Assembly (NCBI RefSeq): GCF_949987535.1
Contig: NC_080065.1
Location: 38,975,239 to 39,039,238 of the forward strand
DNA length: 64,000 nt
Reading direction: 5' to 3'
Source of the DNA: Balaenoptera acutorostrata
Lineage: Eukaryota > Chordata > Mammalia > Artiodactyla > Balaenopteridae
The stretch's first letter is position 1, and each line of letters begins with the position of its first letter. Position numbers and translations under genes: made by a program. Below are positions 1 through 12,124 of the stretch, piece by piece. The notes below the pieces were generated by a model that was given only the letters and a program-made list of their open reading frames with translations, ran no database searches and was not told where the DNA came from.

Positions 1-1309
1 TGTCCTCCCCCAAATTTCATTTGGTAGGTGAAGAAACTTAGCCCAAAGATGATAACACAGTTGATCAAGGTCATACCATGGTTTTAGTTTAGTACAATTT
101 CCACTAAAACATAAGATAACTGGGATATTCTATTCTCATCCGTATGCTTTAATCACACTCTCTAATGGGATTCTTATGGCTAGTACCTCAGCTGAGGTCA
201 GTCCATGTTAATTTACTTTTCTTGTGGAATGGAGATGTAGAGGGTGTGCTTGAGACTCTCCTCCTTCACAAACAGGGCAGAGAAGGTAAAGAGAGAGAGA
301 GAGAATAACTCCAGTAGATCCTCCCTTGTTAACCCCATCTTGAGAAGGAAGCACGTGGATGTGTCCTTTGCCCTTGAACTCTCCCCCAGAACACAACCCC
401 ACTGCCTGTAATAGTCCACAGATCTCAAAAACGACACATCAGCTGCTTAGACTCAGTTTCACCAATAACTGGGGCGGTTGGCGGGGGAAATAACACATAT
501 GCAGCTCCTGAAGGCTGCATGATCAGGCCACCCAATTAGAAGTTCACAGTGAAACTTCAGGACAAAATGGGGATCTGAAGACCAGCCCAATCTGCCCATC
601 AGAGTTGTTATGCTGGACCCAGTCAGTGGGCTCCATTGCTTCTATCTAAGCTAAGTTCTCAGGCAAAAGTCAGTCCCTTCTGAGTGCCCCTGCTGGGAGC
701 AGGGAGCAAGCTCTGTCCTCCAAGCCCTGTATCTTTGCTCTTAAAAATGAATTCTGAAAGTAGAACCATTCTGCAATATCTCTCAATGTTAGCAAGTGAA
801 GGTGCCTCCTTAGGCCCTTCACCCCCCTCCAAGTGCTGCTTCATTTCTCAGCTCAGTAGAGTTGTCTATACTTGTATCTTCATTTCTTTACTTCTCATTG
901 TGGTTTCAACCCACGCTGATTGAGTGTTCACCCCTACCACTTCCCTGAACTTGATCTTGTCCAGAAACCAGTGGTCTCGGTCTTAATTGACCTATTGAAG
1001 CATTGCTGAAGCAGATAATCACCCTCCTTCTCTTGAAAACTCTTCAGACATGACCCCTCATCCTTCTTCCAACATCTCAGGGCTCAGTCTTCAACTCTCT
1101 TATGTATATACTTTTCTCCCCTTGGATGGTCTCACTCACATCCAGGACTTTAAATACATCTAGATACTCAAGAATCTCAAATCCACATCTTTATCCCCGG
1201 TCTTTCCCCTAAAGGTCTTTCCCCTTTCTCCTCAAAATATAGGAGACTCTTTTTCTCTTTCCGCCCACATCCAATTCATCAAATTAGATTCAAACTTTCA
1301 AACCCACCA
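1..1309. other. intergenic sequence, no gene seen
   Basis: I see no coding region, RNA gene or clear repeat family here. A short (GA)n tract lies at 291-304. The small open frames at 208-437 and 659-923 have no recognisable protein features and look like chance. Confidence 0.5.
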
Positions 1310-2032
1310 CCTTTCACCACTTCCACTGCCACCATCTAGACCAAAGCAACCACCACTATCCACCTACATCACCACAATAGTCCTACACCTGGACTCCCTG
1401 ATTCCTTTTTCACTCCTCAGTGGTCAGGTCTCCAGAGAGCAGCCAGAATGCTCTTCCTAAAACATAAATCAGATGTCTCACCCCTACTTCGATGGCCTCT
1501 CATAATACTTTAAATAAACCCCAAACACCTTATCACATCCCATAAGGTCTAACACATCTGGCTCTTGCCTATTTCTCCAGCTGCAACTCCCTTCATTCTC
1601 CACCTCATTCCCTTCAGTTTGGCCAAACTATCCTGCTTGCTTTTCCTAGAATGAGCCAAGCTGACTCTTGTGTTGGTTGGCCTTTCTGTCTGGAACATCC
1701 TTCTCCCTAGACATTCACAGGTTTCATAGTCTCCTGCGGTCCCAATCTGCTCAAATGTCACCTTCCCAAAGAGACTGTCCCTAACTCCTCTCTTAAATCA
1801 CCACCCCCTCTGTCTCCTTACTCTCCATCCCACTTACATGTTTTTATATTCCTTCTTACATATATAATATGTCAGGAAAAGTATTTATTTATTGTTCTTT
1901 CTCCCTTGCTAGAATGCAAGCTCCATGAGGGCACAGAGATATTGAATTATGAAATTCTATATGCCCAGCACCTAGAACTGGGCCTGGCGCCTAGTATGTG
2001 CTCAATAAGTGTTCGTGAGGTGAATGAATGTA
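1310..2032 (+). repeat. LINE-2 3' end fragment
   Basis: The segment ends with the typical L2 tail wording: 'gaatgcaagctccatgaggg', then 'cccagcacctagaactgggc', then a run ending in tgaatgaatg. L2 is an ancient mammalian LINE, and this copy is diverged and 5' truncated. The upstream limit is approximate. Confidence 0.75.
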
Positions 2033-3038
2033 TGGAGGGCAGGTGACTGACTGGAAGACTGTCAGCAGGTGAAGGTGGGGGCTTGGAAGGTAGGTCCCAT
2101 GAGAAATGAACTCCCAGGCGACAAGTCTCCATCTCAGGAACTGACCTCCCCCTCTGATTTTCAGACATATTAAGTCCTTTTACTGAAATTTCACTTGGGG
2201 ATTTCCAGTGCATGTGCATTAAACCAGTCTCTGAATAACAGCCGAAAGCCAAGATTTCACATACCCTTTTCAGAGAAAAACAGGAAGTAGAAGAAGCAGT
2301 CAGGCAACCAGCTCAGCAGCAAAGGGCATGCAGGAAAGGGGACCTGGTATGTTTCAATTTGAGTTCATCCAAGGATTTAACAAAGCAAAGAAATCTGCAC
2401 AGGAAACTAGCAACAGATCACAAAGAGAAAACAAAAGCCCACTCAACATGGAGGGACTGTCCCAGAGAGTAATAAATAAAAACAAACCCAAGTCTAATTT
2501 TTTTAAATTTTGGTTTAAATTTTTTAACTTACATTAATATTTTAAGTAGTAAGGCTGACGACTTTGGGCATCCACGTTAATATGCTGTTGTATGTTATCC
2601 ACGTGGGGGTAAGTCAGATTGTTACTGAGCAAAATATGAGGGCACAGAATGGTGTCTCTGCTGCTGAACAGTCACAGGTGACATGCTGGCTGCTGTCAAT
2701 GAGGATGCAAGAGACAGGCCTGCCGTCAGAGTGTCTCTGCACAGCCAAGGTGTGAACTAACCCGAATGGAGACCAGACCGTTATGAGGCACTGACGTGAC
2801 CCCCGATGCTGGATCGGACGCCTCACCTCCATCTCCAGTGACCCCTCCTCACCACGTCCCCTGCCTCTCCCTGCCAGGAACCTCTGCCCTCTGATGTAAT
2901 ATCTGGCCCGTATCTTCCTTCCAGTTACCCTGACTTCTTCAATGCCCTGATTCCCCGCACAAAGGCACAAAAGTCTCTTTGCTGAGTTTTCTAATAAGAT
3001 ATCTCTTCCATAAAGTAATGAATACCTCCTGGTCTAGA
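2033..3038. other. intergenic sequence, no gene seen
   Basis: No recognisable gene or repeat was found. Short open frames on both strands (for example 2,614-2,970 minus) lack any domain signature. Confidence 0.45.
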
Positions 3039-3393
3039 TCTGGGCTGCCCAATATAGTAACCACTAGCCACATGTGGCTATTTAAATCTGACTTAAAGTT
3101 AAATAGAGTTTAAAGCATGGTTCCTCTCGGGGAGTTCCCTGGCAGACCAGTGGTCAGGACTCAGCGCTTTCACTGAGGTGGCCCGGGTTCAATCCCTGGT
3201 CGGGGACCTAAGATCTCGCTAGCTGCGTGGCACGGCCAAAAAATGATATAAAAATTTTTAAAAAATATATAGCTCCTCTGTCACACTTCCCACATTTCAA
3301 GTGCTCACTCTCCATGTGTGGCTGGTGGCTATTGTCCTGCACAGACACAGAATGTCTCCACCATCTCAGAAAATTCCATTAGACAGCCCTGGT
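3039..3393. mobile_element. palindromic non-autonomous hAT-type DNA transposon fossil, split by a SINE
   Basis: The ends are imperfect inverted repeats: 'ctgggctgcccaat' at 3,040-3,053 and 'attagacagccctgg' at 3,378-3,392. The phrase 'agccacatgtggctattt' near the left end is answered by 'atgtgtggctggtggctatt' near the right end. This is the layout of old palindromic MER-type elements. A CHR SINE interrupts the middle. The exact family was not resolved. Confidence 0.6.
3129..3269 (+). mobile_element. CHR-type SINE (short, tRNA-derived)
   Basis: It begins 'gggagttccctggcagacca' and carries a B-box-like 'gggttcaatccctggtcggg' followed by an A-rich tail. It is inserted in the hAT fossil and belongs to the shorter, older CHR-1-like type. 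Confidence 0.8.
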
Positions 3394-3469
3394 CTGGATT
3401 AAGTGGCAGGAAATGTATGGAGTAAGAAGGACAAAAAATAATAAATTGAAATGTTATTCTGCTACAGAG

Positions 3470-3930
3470 AGGGATTAAAAAGAACTGAAGGCATTATCCT
3501 GAAGAATGCCAGAATTTAAGGAGTAGACCAGAAACCCGACATTAGTGAATGACAAAGGATAGCTAGTGGGGCAGAAAGAAAAGCATGACAATGTGATATC
3601 ACAGACACTAGGGAAAGAAGACATTTCCAGAAAGAGAGAGAGTGTTCAATAGTTCCAATGCTGTTGAGAAGTCAAGCAAGATAATGATTGAAAAGTAGAC
3701 GTTGGATACAGTGACTAGGAAAGGATTTTGGTGGCACTGGAAATAGAACTTTCTGAGAAGTTTGGGGGGGTGTAAGCCAGACTGCAATGGGTAGAAATGT
3801 GACTAGGAAAGGGAGAAAAAAGATGAGGGCAAATATAGACAACTATTCTAAAAAACTGGTTATGAATTACAGGAGAAATGGGAAAGTTAGAGGGTGATAT
3901 GCAGTCCGGGGTAATTTTTTAAGGAAAGAA
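3470..3930. repeat. ancient interspersed repeat, family unresolved
   Basis: A purine-rich stretch ('gagaagtcaagcaagataat', 'gccagactgcaatgggtaga') resembles a second stretch at 8,870-9,500 ('gagaggccaagtaagatgag'). The resemblance suggests two copies of one ancient mammalian repeat. I could not name it with confidence. Confidence 0.35.
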
Positions 3931-4037
3931 TGTGAGTATGTTACAAGTTAATGGGAGAACTCTGCTTCTAAGCAGAGCATGGTAAATCTTGCAGGCCACT
4001 GTTTCCACCGTAAGAATCGGAAAAGGCTGGAAATATA

Positions 4038-4315
4038 AAAATATTTGCAGGGGGGCTTCCCTGGTGGCGCAGTGGTTGAGAATCTGCCTACCAATGCAGG
4101 GGACACGGGTTCGAGCCCCGGTCTGGGAAGATCCCACATGCCGCGGAGCAACTAAGCCCGTGAGCCACAACTACTGAGCCTGCGCGTCTGGAGCCTGTGC
4201 TCCGCAACAAGAGAGGCCGCGACGATGAGAGGCCCGTGCACCGCGATGAAGAGTGGCCGCCGCTCGCTGCAACTAGAGAAAGCCCTCGCACAGAAACGAA
4301 GACCCAACACAGCCA

Positions 4316-4358
<43 letters not shown>

Positions 4359-4372
4359 AATATTTGCAGGGG
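4038..4372 (+). mobile_element. CHR-2-type SINE with target-site duplication
   Basis: The SINE body (4,054-4,356) starts 'ggcttccctggtggcgcagt', has the B box 'gggttcgagccccggtctgg' and ends in an (ATAA)n tail. It is flanked by a perfect 16-bp duplication ending in tatttgcagggg (4,038-4,053 and 4,357-4,372). Low divergence from the consensus I recall marks it as a young cetacean insertion. Confidence 0.92.
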
Positions 4373-4430
4373 ATTTACAGAGCTGTAAATGTCAAGTGTC
4401 AGCCACAAGTGTCAGCCACAACCCTCAAAA

Positions 4431-4453
4431 CACACACACACACACACACACAC
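4431..4453. repeat. (CA)n microsatellite
   Basis: Uninterrupted CA dinucleotide repeat of about 23 bases. Confidence 0.97.
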
Positions 4454-5695
4454 CCTCACACCCCACAGGGAAATGTATCAATTCCAGGTGGAGCAAACAG
4501 ACTCAATCTTGGCTCAGGCCAAGGGCCTCTGCAGGGAAAATAGGAGGACTAACATGACAAATGGAAATTTTGATGTGCCTCAGATACATAGGCTTTTCTT
4601 TCGAGGTGACAGCTGCCAAGTTCTGGGGCTGAATGAGAGGCTGGGGAGTTGGTCAGAAAGCTTCTAAAAGGCAGAATGACTCATGCCATTTAGGCAACAA
4701 GACCCATGAGCAGGGAAGACCATCCTCAAGCCCATGGCTACTCCCTCCCTCGACATCTGACAGGAGCTGCACGGAGCAGGGGCGAGAGCCTCTGAAGAGC
4801 AGAGCTGGGTCTCCCTCAGTCTTCAGGGCTGCAAATGGAGACGAGCATGGCTCTTAAGGTAAAGGACAGAATGGCCTCTCCTGAGAAAATGGGGCACAGA
4901 CAGACTGCAACCCAGCTTCAATTTTCCTCAGACCCTGATAAGCCCTCATTCCCTCTGCCTAAGAGAGGAGAAGGGGAACCCTCTCTGGTGGAGGTTCTAC
5001 TGACCTTTTTTTTTTCCGTGCTATTTGGTACACAATCAACTGATATGTAATAAGGCAAGAAAATATCTATAATTAAGTGGAAAAAAACAGATAGTAGAAC
5101 TAAACCCACAGATGACCTAGATATTGATGTTAATAGAAAAAAGGAAAACAGTAAAATCAATATATATCATATTAAATAAATAAGTCCAGTTTGTTTTCAT
5201 CCCTAGTGTAATCACTAAAAATATATAAATAATGTACGTAATAACCAATATACAATATAATATATAACCAATAATCTGTAATAACCAACATATAATATAA
5301 TATATAGCCAATAAGTCAATAAAGAAAATAATGGAAAAATTAAAATATTTGGATATTCCAAAGGAAGATAAGAAATGAAGAGAAATGGAACATAAAACCT
5401 ATGGGCCAAATAGAAAACAAACAGTAAGCTGGTAGATATAAACCCAATTATATCAAATTATGTCAGTTCATCACCAAGTCCTAAATATTTTATGTGCTAT
5501 ATACGCCTGTGGCTTCTTCTCTACTCCCACCACTATTGCCCAAATTCAAATCTGCATAACCAGTCACCTAGACTATTTCGATAAGCCCCTAACAATTGTC
5601 CATGCTTCTCCTATGGCCTCTTCCAATACACCCTCCTTAGAAACACCACCATAACTTTTCTGATGTGAACGTGACCATGTCCCCCTTCTGCTTAA
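4454..5695. other. intergenic sequence, no gene seen
   Basis: This holds an AT-rich low-complexity stretch at 5,160-5,345 with several 'ataatatata' motifs. The open frames at 4,389-5,050 carry no recognisable features. Confidence 0.45.
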
Positions 5696-6277
5696 AATGT
5701 TTCCGTGGGGCTTCCCTGGTGGCGCAGTGGTTAAGAATCTGCCTGCCAATGCAGGGGACACGGGTTCGAGCCCCGGTCTGGGAAGATCCCACATGCCGCG
5801 GAGCAACTAAGCCCGTGAGCCACAACTACTGAGCCTGCGCGTCTGGAGCCTGTGCTCCGCAACAAGAGAGGCCGCGACGATGAGAGGCCCGCGCACCGCG
5901 ATGAAGAGTGGTCCCCGCTCGCCGCAACTAGAGAAAGCCCTCGCACAGAAACGAAGACCCAACACAGCCAAAATTAATTAATTAATTAATTTAAAAAAAA
6001 AAAAAAGAATCTGCCTGCCAATGCAGGGGGCACGGGTTCGAGCCCTGGTCTGGGAAGATCCCACATGCCGCAGAGCAACTAAGCCCGTGAGCCACAACTA
6101 CTGAGCCTGCGCGTCTGGAGCCTGTGCTCCGCAACGCGAGAGGCCGTGACAGTTAGAGGCCCAGTGGCCCCCGCTCACCGCAACTGGAGAAAGCCCTCAC
6201 ACAGAAACGAAGACCCAACACAGCCATAAATAAATAAATAAATGAATGAATGAATGAATGAATGAATGTTTCCGTGG
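5696..6277 (+). mobile_element. double CHR-2 SINE inside one target-site duplication
   Basis: A complete SINE (5,709-about 6,007, tail with aattaatt and poly-A) runs straight into a second SINE lacking its first ~33 bases (6,008-6,264, tail ataa/tgaa repeats). One 13-bp duplication, aatgtttccgtgg, flanks the pair (5,696-5,708 and 6,265-6,277). No duplication lies between the two units. Confidence 0.9.
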
Positions 6278-6699
6278 TTCCCATCAACTAAAGGAAGACA
6301 TCACAAATTGAAGATTCCCTGAATATTCTGCCTTTCTGGAAAAAATAAAAGGGTCCAAGAATACTTGTGTTGAATGATTCTGTGACAACAATTTCCCAAA
6401 GAATTGTGCTTTTAGAGCAGGGGGTTTCCAGTTTGCTCTTCCCCACTAGTCCCCGTTTCCTGCCTGGCTCCGGAGCCAAATATCAGTTGCTTTTTAGCAT
6501 CACCCTCATACAGTTTTTTAGGGCCTATGAATGAGGGGAGAAATATTGCTCTGGATTTCTGTTCCCAATAAAAGTGATAAAAAGAGAGACAGGGCAGTGT
6601 GTTTTGAGAACAAAGTGAAGAGAACCTATTCCTTCAAAGACCCCTTCCTGAAGGTGTATTGTGTAAACTGTCAGCCTGCTTTTCTCCTTGGAAACATTG

Positions 6700-7155
6700 T
6701 CTGCCTGCCCCTATGGGCACGGCTCCTTAACACAGCACACAAGGCTCTTAGCAATTGGACTTCCGCCTCAGTCCCCATCTTTGTCCTCTGCCACTCCCAG
6801 CCTGGGTCCTTATGCTCCCTAAAATGATGAACTTATCATAGGAGGTCACCTACCCATCCATGGTGCTCTGTTACTTTGTGCCTTTCCCACGCTGTTCTCC
6901 TTAATTAAATGATAATCAATTCAGATGTCATCTGCTCCGAGAATCTTCCTTGAGTGTTCTCCCTGAAGCTGGGTCCTTCTCCATCTTCCCCAACATCTAT
7001 TTAACATCTTTATCTTTATATTTAGCAGAATATACTGTAATCGCCTTTGTGTTTTCTTCCCTACTGGTTTATGAGTGCCTTGATATCTGTCTTGTCTTTG
7101 TAGCTCCAAGGCCCAGCACAGGGAAGGACACTTAATCTCCTAATAAGTATTGTTG
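6700..7155 (+). repeat. LINE-2 3' end fragment
   Basis: Diverged L2-like wording is present: a 'tctttgtagctccaaggccc'-type passage, then 'cctaataagtattgttgaaa' at the end. The pattern matches the L2 3' end seen at 1,310-2,032. Limits are approximate. Confidence 0.6.
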
Positions 7156-7390
7156 AAATAACATGAAAAGAAATCATTTGTACTCAAAATGTTTTGTCCC
7201 TGTCTCACCCCACCACAAAACCTAAAGATTTTGAAAGTAGATACTGTCTTAATAACACTTTACTAATTAGTATACTTTTAACTGGAAACATTTTCCAAAG
7301 TTTTCTTATACCAGTTATCTCTTAACGTACACTTGCTATGTATCCACCATCCTTACTCAGGGCATTAGGAATCCGGCCTGGTCCAATGGC

Positions 7391-7405
7391 TCCACCTGGT
7401 GGCAA
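7391..7405. promoter_or_regulatory. CTCF-like motif
   Basis: The stretch 'tccacctggtggcaac' contains the CCACCTGGTGGCA core typical of CTCF sites. This is a motif match only; occupancy cannot be seen from sequence. Confidence 0.4.
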
Positions 7406-8869
7406 CATCAAGGAACTGTTCGACTGCCTTGAAAGCAGCCACAGAACTGAGGAATGTTACTTGATTTAACTCTTGCCTTCCTCTTCTAGGAAATCATGAT
7501 CAGCTGCCTTGAAGAAGAATCTGTGGCAAGTTGGACCTGAACCTCTCCTTACAGGCAAAGAGTGAGGACATTTTTGTTCCCAAGGAAGAAAAGGGAATCC
7601 CCATATTGTGGTTTGGGAGCTGGATATACTGGGAAGGTGTGAGTGGATCTTAAGTGGGAAAAATTTTAAGACACAAACTTAAGCATTTTCTTAGATGCCC
7701 TCAACTACCCTCCTTTCTCCTTCTTGGTTGGCATGCCACTTTGGGTCTTGGGTGAAACACCAGCCCACCAAGTATGGAATCTAACATCCTGAAAAGCCTG
7801 GAAGACTGGGATGAAACAACCCCAGTGGAAGAGAGTTAGCTTCCTGAAAGGGAAAATTTGACCAATGAGAAATGGAGACATCATTCTTTCTTCAGCAGAC
7901 CATCCAAGATGTTGTTTCTCCCCACAGTCCAGCCGGAGAAGTCCTAAGCCAAGTCCCCCAACCTGCTGGGTCATCTGCTGTGTGTCTTCCCCACTCCTGG
8001 TGAAGGCAGAGGCAGCAAGATAACATCCCATCACATTGCTTATTGTCTTCCCTTTCCTCTCTTTCTTTCTTCCCTCATAATCACCAGAGCTTGCACAACC
8101 CAAATGAACTGTTGGCATCTTAATTCTTGCTTCAGCCTCTACTTTCTAGGGAACCCAGGTTAAGACAGTCAGTGTGTTTCTTAACTCTCTGTATCCCTCT
8201 CTTTAAATCTGTAACAGCTTTTTTCTCTTTTTCATTGATATTTACTAAAGAAATTCCATTATAATTTCCTGTGAAATACTCCACATTCTTCATTTGACTA
8301 ATTGCATTCCCAGGGTGCCACTTTCTAAATCAGTAGTTAGATCTGAAGTTGGATTCGACTCAGGTTTGAGTTTGAGTATTTTGGCAAGACTGCCTAATAA
8401 ATGGTGCTGCATACACCCATTGTATTACTTCAAGAGGTACATGTTGTCCGGTTGTCCCCATTGAGTAAAGTTAATATTGATTAGCGGTTTCAGGCCAACC
8501 CATTTATTCCAAAGTTCCCCATCAGACTTTCACCTAATGGCTTTAGGAGCTGTTGATTGATATTGTCTAGATACGTTATTGAAAATTACAAAATGGCAAT
8601 ATTGTAATTTTAACATTCCACCTTTACTAGTTGGACTTCTTATAAAAGAAGGAACACTTCCTTATCAACTATATGTTTACCCTGAAATTTGGCTTGTGAA
8701 GAAAAATCAGGATAAACATTTATTTACCAGTTTCCTAATAATTATTTGGTGTGTTTATAAAAACTTCCGATTTTGTGCAATGAATTATTTTGTAATATCA
8801 TTATGAATTTTCACATATTCGATATGTTTCAACCCATTGGCAGGTAGATAAAGAGGAATCAGCGGGGGA
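7406..8869. other. intergenic sequence, no gene seen
   Basis: An open frame on the minus strand (7,705-8,118) has no recognisable motif. The segment near 8,130-8,170 ('gaacccaggttaagacag') resembles the end of an old LTR-type repeat, but the family is uncertain. Confidence 0.35.
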
Positions 8870-9485
8870 TATTGAATTGAAGAGCCATCAGAAAGGTCAG
8901 GGAAAGCTGGTATACAAATGTTCAGCCAGTTGAAAATATTTCAAGGAGGAAAAAGTAAACAGCTGGGTCAAATGCTACAGAGAGGCCAAGTAAGATGAGA
9001 ACTTGAAGTTGGTCATCATGAATTTAAAGGTTGGTAATCATGAATTTAAAGTTAGGTCAGTGAGCATGGTGGTGTGTTTTTCTTCAGGCATTTTTGGCTG
9101 TAAAGGTACAGGCATGATTAGAGAGATGAACTTAACCAGGGTCGTGGTTTCACCAAGTACAAGATGGTAAAGGGGCAAAGATGTTGAGAGTTTACGCAAG
9201 AGTGCAGATATAATAATTAAACATGGAATTTAAGTTGGGTAAAGAGAAGACATGAGGGGAGAAAGTAAAAAGGTGTAGAATTAAGAAATTAAAAGTCCTT
9301 GTGGGGTCGAAACTGTAGGAGTTCAGGTACTTGAGAAAAATGAGCTGGAAAAACAGAAGGAAATGGCCAGAGGGTGAGATGTTTAAAAGTGAGAGTATGG
9401 AAGTGTTGAAGTTATCCAGAGTCTTAGAAACAGCCAAAGGTATGACTGATACACAATTATGAGAGAAGAGGACGTCAAGGAACAG
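8870..9485. repeat. ancient interspersed repeat, second copy of the 3,470-3,930 type
   Basis: It shares the 'gaggccaagtaagatgaga' style of wording with 3,470-3,930. It also has a small local duplication: 'catgaatttaaag' occurs twice near 9,017-9,049. Family unresolved. Confidence 0.3.
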
Positions 9486-9489
9486 ACCA

Positions 9490-9950
9490 AGTAGATTAGT
9501 TTCCAGTTGCTGCTGTGACAAAAAAATACCACAAACTTTGTGGCTTAAAACAACACGAATTTATCACCTTACGGTTCTAGAGATCAAAAGTCTTAAATCA
9601 AGGTGTCAATAGGGCTGCATTTCTCCTGGAGGCTCTAGGGGAGAATCCGTTTATTTGTTTTTTCCAGTTTCTAGAGGTTACCTGCATTCCTTAGCTCATG
9701 ACCACTTTCCCCCATTGTCAAGGCCAACAACAAGCTTCTTCAGATCTCTCTGATCCTTTCAACTTCCTCTTATAAGGACTCCTGTGATTACATTGAGCCT
9801 ACCAGATAATCCAGGATGATCTATTCTCAAGATCCTTAATATAATCATATGTACAATGTCCCTTTTTGCCATGTAAGGTAACATTCACAGGCCCTGAGGA
9901 TCAGGACATGGACATCTTTGGAGGCCATTATTCTGTCTACCACACGGGGT
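9490..9950. repeat. old LTR-like interspersed repeat
   Basis: The wording 'gattagtttccagttgctgc', 'tggcttaaaacaacacgaat', 'aggctctaggggagaatccg' and 'ggccattattctgtctacca' matches a very common ancient mammalian repeat. Its family name I could not settle (an LTR/MaLR relative is likely). Confidence 0.55.
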
Positions 9951-10144
9951 GTCACAGCTCATGACACATTAATACAGATAAGATTGCTGCACTAGTACTT
10001 GTGTAGATAATTCTCTCTCCTGCCCTCCTCCCAAAAGATGCTGTCTGGGTCTAGAATTCTAAATGAAATAAGTTTTATTACTATGGTCTCTGAAATTTCA
10101 TTTTTGTCAGTACAATTATATACATTTTAAACTATTGATATGGA

Positions 10145-10340
10145 AAGTTTTTAGACTAGTGAATGTAACTTTTTTTTAAAACCATTTAATTGAGGTAGAA
10201 TTGACACACAAAAACCAACACATATTTAATGTATGCAACTTGACCAGTTTGGAGATAAGTGTACATTGGTAAAACCACAATCTATGCCACAAATATATCA
10301 CCTCCAAAAGTTTCCTCTCACTCCCTTATATTTTGCATGC
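10145..10340 (+). repeat. old L1 3'-UTR fragment
   Basis: The wording 'ttaattgaggtagaattgac' followed by 'aaaagtttcctctcactccc' matches the L1M-type 3' region. It is short and diverged. Confidence 0.6.
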
Positions 10341-10663
10341 GACAAGGACACAAAGTTAAGATCTCGCTTAGCAAAATTTTAAGTATAAACCAGTATTGTT
10401 AACTACAAGCACGAGGGAAGACCAGAAGCAGGGATGAGAGAGAAAGGAAAGCGGAAGACACGGGGACTTCTTGGGGTCACCCTGAGCTTTGCGTTTTAGT
10501 CTAAAACCACTCCCTTCCCCATCAGGGCATTCTAGTTCCTTCTCTCTTTCTCTCTCCCCAGCACCTCTTTTACAGCCGCATCTTTTGAAATCCTCCTTCA
10601 TATACACTCTTAGCTCCAAAGACGCCAGCCAAAGGCGCATCAAGGTTTTGTTGAGCAGAAAGC

Positions 10664-10684
10664 TTATATAAGGGGGGGGGGGGG
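10664..10684 (+). promoter_or_regulatory. TATA-like box followed by a 13-G run
   Basis: A 'ttatataag' element (10,664-10,672) runs directly into thirteen consecutive G (10,672-10,684). It lies about 150 bp upstream of a CpG island, so it could belong to an upstream core promoter. The G-run could also be a simple repeat. No transcript evidence is available. Confidence 0.35.
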
Positions 10685-10809
10685 TGTCCTTTAAGAAAGA
10701 GAGGGGGGAAAAATCTCAATTTTGCAAATTTTACACTCCCTGAAAGCTAAAGTCTCATTAGCTTCAAGGTGAACCTTCCTCACACTCCAACCTATGAATG
10801 TTAAAGGAT

Positions 10810-11880
10810 CTGAATGTTCCTTTCCCGCGGCATTCTTTTCGGGGGAGGATGGAAAACGCCAAGGAGGGCGATCCGAGAAAGGAACCTGCACTGGAAGAGA
10901 ATAAAGGAGACGGTGGGGGAGGAAGAAGGTGAATATTCCAACCTCTCGCAGAGCTTAATTTCTGCCGAAAGCCGCCCCCACGAGGAGCTGCCCCTTTCTA
11001 GAGAAGCTTCTGCCCTCCGCTTCACCCGCTCACCCTAGCTCAGGCCCGCCGGTGCTCCGACCCTTGCTGTCCACTAGGTGGCCCCTCGTGGCCGCCAATC
11101 CCCGGCGACTTTCGGGAATAGCGCGGAGCCCACCCCGTCCCCACCCTCGCCCCCCGCACCCTGAGCCAGCGCAACCTCCGGGCGGCCCCAAAGCGACAGA
11201 AACCCTCGCTCTCTTCCTGCGGCGCTGCTGATGCTTCCGTGGGCCCCTGGAGGAGAGAGGCCAGCGGCTCCAGCCATCTGGGTGGGTGGTAAACGGAAGC
11301 CGAGGGAGCGGGCACGGACGAAGAGCGGGAGAAACGAGGAGACGCGCTGCGCTGGGGCGCCGAGTGCGCAGGGGCCGGAGCGGCGGAGACCCAGCCCGCT
11401 CCGCGACCCGCGCACCCTGAGCGTGGCGCGGCCACCTCCCGGCTCCAGCTGCTCGTGGCTACAGCCCTCCGAGAGTAGGAACTTTTCCGGCCCTTATAGG
11501 CCTCTTAGCGTCGGGCCCCCCCCCCACCGACCCCGAGGCTTCCTGCTCCGGTTCCGGGCAGCCCACCCCGCGCCCCCGCCCCCCGCCCTGCATGCCTTCC
11601 CCGCCACCCCGGGAGCGTGGAGGGCGCCATCCGCCTCCCAGTTACCCGCTGCGGATCCCGGTCTCCCCCCCTGTACCCACCGAGAACTCGTGGAGCCTGG
11701 GGAAGAGACTGCACCTCATCCTTCCGAGGCCGGCGGGGAGAAGGCATCACCCCAACAACCAAGGTGCAGAGGCGAAAGGAGGCAGCGGCACAGGCCGGCG
11801 CAGGAGCAGCCGCCGGGGCCCCACGCCCGCCCCCTCTCCAGCGCGGAAGGCGCGGTTACAGCAACACAGCCTTAGATTAA
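10810..11880. promoter_or_regulatory. CpG island, candidate promoter of an unidentified transcript
   Basis: GC content and CpG frequency rise sharply from about 10,820 and fall at about 11,880, where a MIR begins. Open frames exist on both strands, including 11,231-11,875 plus (214 codons). All are rich in Pro, Arg, Ala and Gly and lack recognisable domains, as expected by chance in GC-rich DNA. A CTCF-like site lies at 11,069-11,085. The island most likely marks a promoter or first exon whose gene extends outside recognition; direction unknown. Confidence 0.6.
11069..11085 (+). promoter_or_regulatory. CTCF-like motif in the CpG island
   Basis: 'gtccactaggtggcccc' contains CCACTAGGTGGC, a very close match to the CTCF core. 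It lies in unmethylation-prone CpG-rich DNA, which makes occupancy plausible. Confidence 0.55.
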
Positions 11881-11914
11881 GGGTTGGACTCCTTGGTCGG
11901 TTCGCTAACGAAAG

Positions 11915-12105
11915 AATCATTATTGAATGTGCCTGAGTCCCTACAGGTGTCATTTAATCCTCACTAGGAAGAAATTTATTATCCACGTATATCAAGGAAG
12001 AAAACCTGCTAGGAGAGGTTAGATTATTTTAATGTACCCAAAGTCCTACAGCTGGTGAGAGGCAAAGTTGGAATTTGCAGGTCTATTTCCAGAAGTTATT
12101 TGTTA
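11915..12105 (+). repeat. MIR SINE fragment
   Basis: The wording 'tgtcatttaatcctcactag', 'gaagaaatttattatccacg' and 'aaagtcctacagctggtgag' follows the MIR core order. It is diverged. Confidence 0.7.
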
Positions 12106-12124
12106 TATTTAATGCATATTAATC

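Noticed and set aside
4054..4130. tRNA gene resemblance in SINE heads
   Set aside because: The A/B-box-like parts belong to tRNA-derived SINEs with tails and target duplications; no intact tRNA cloverleaf is expected.
11231..11875. 214-codon ATG frame in the CpG island
   Set aside because: Pro/Arg/Ala-rich without any domain, with equally long frames on the other strand; expected by chance in GC-rich DNA.
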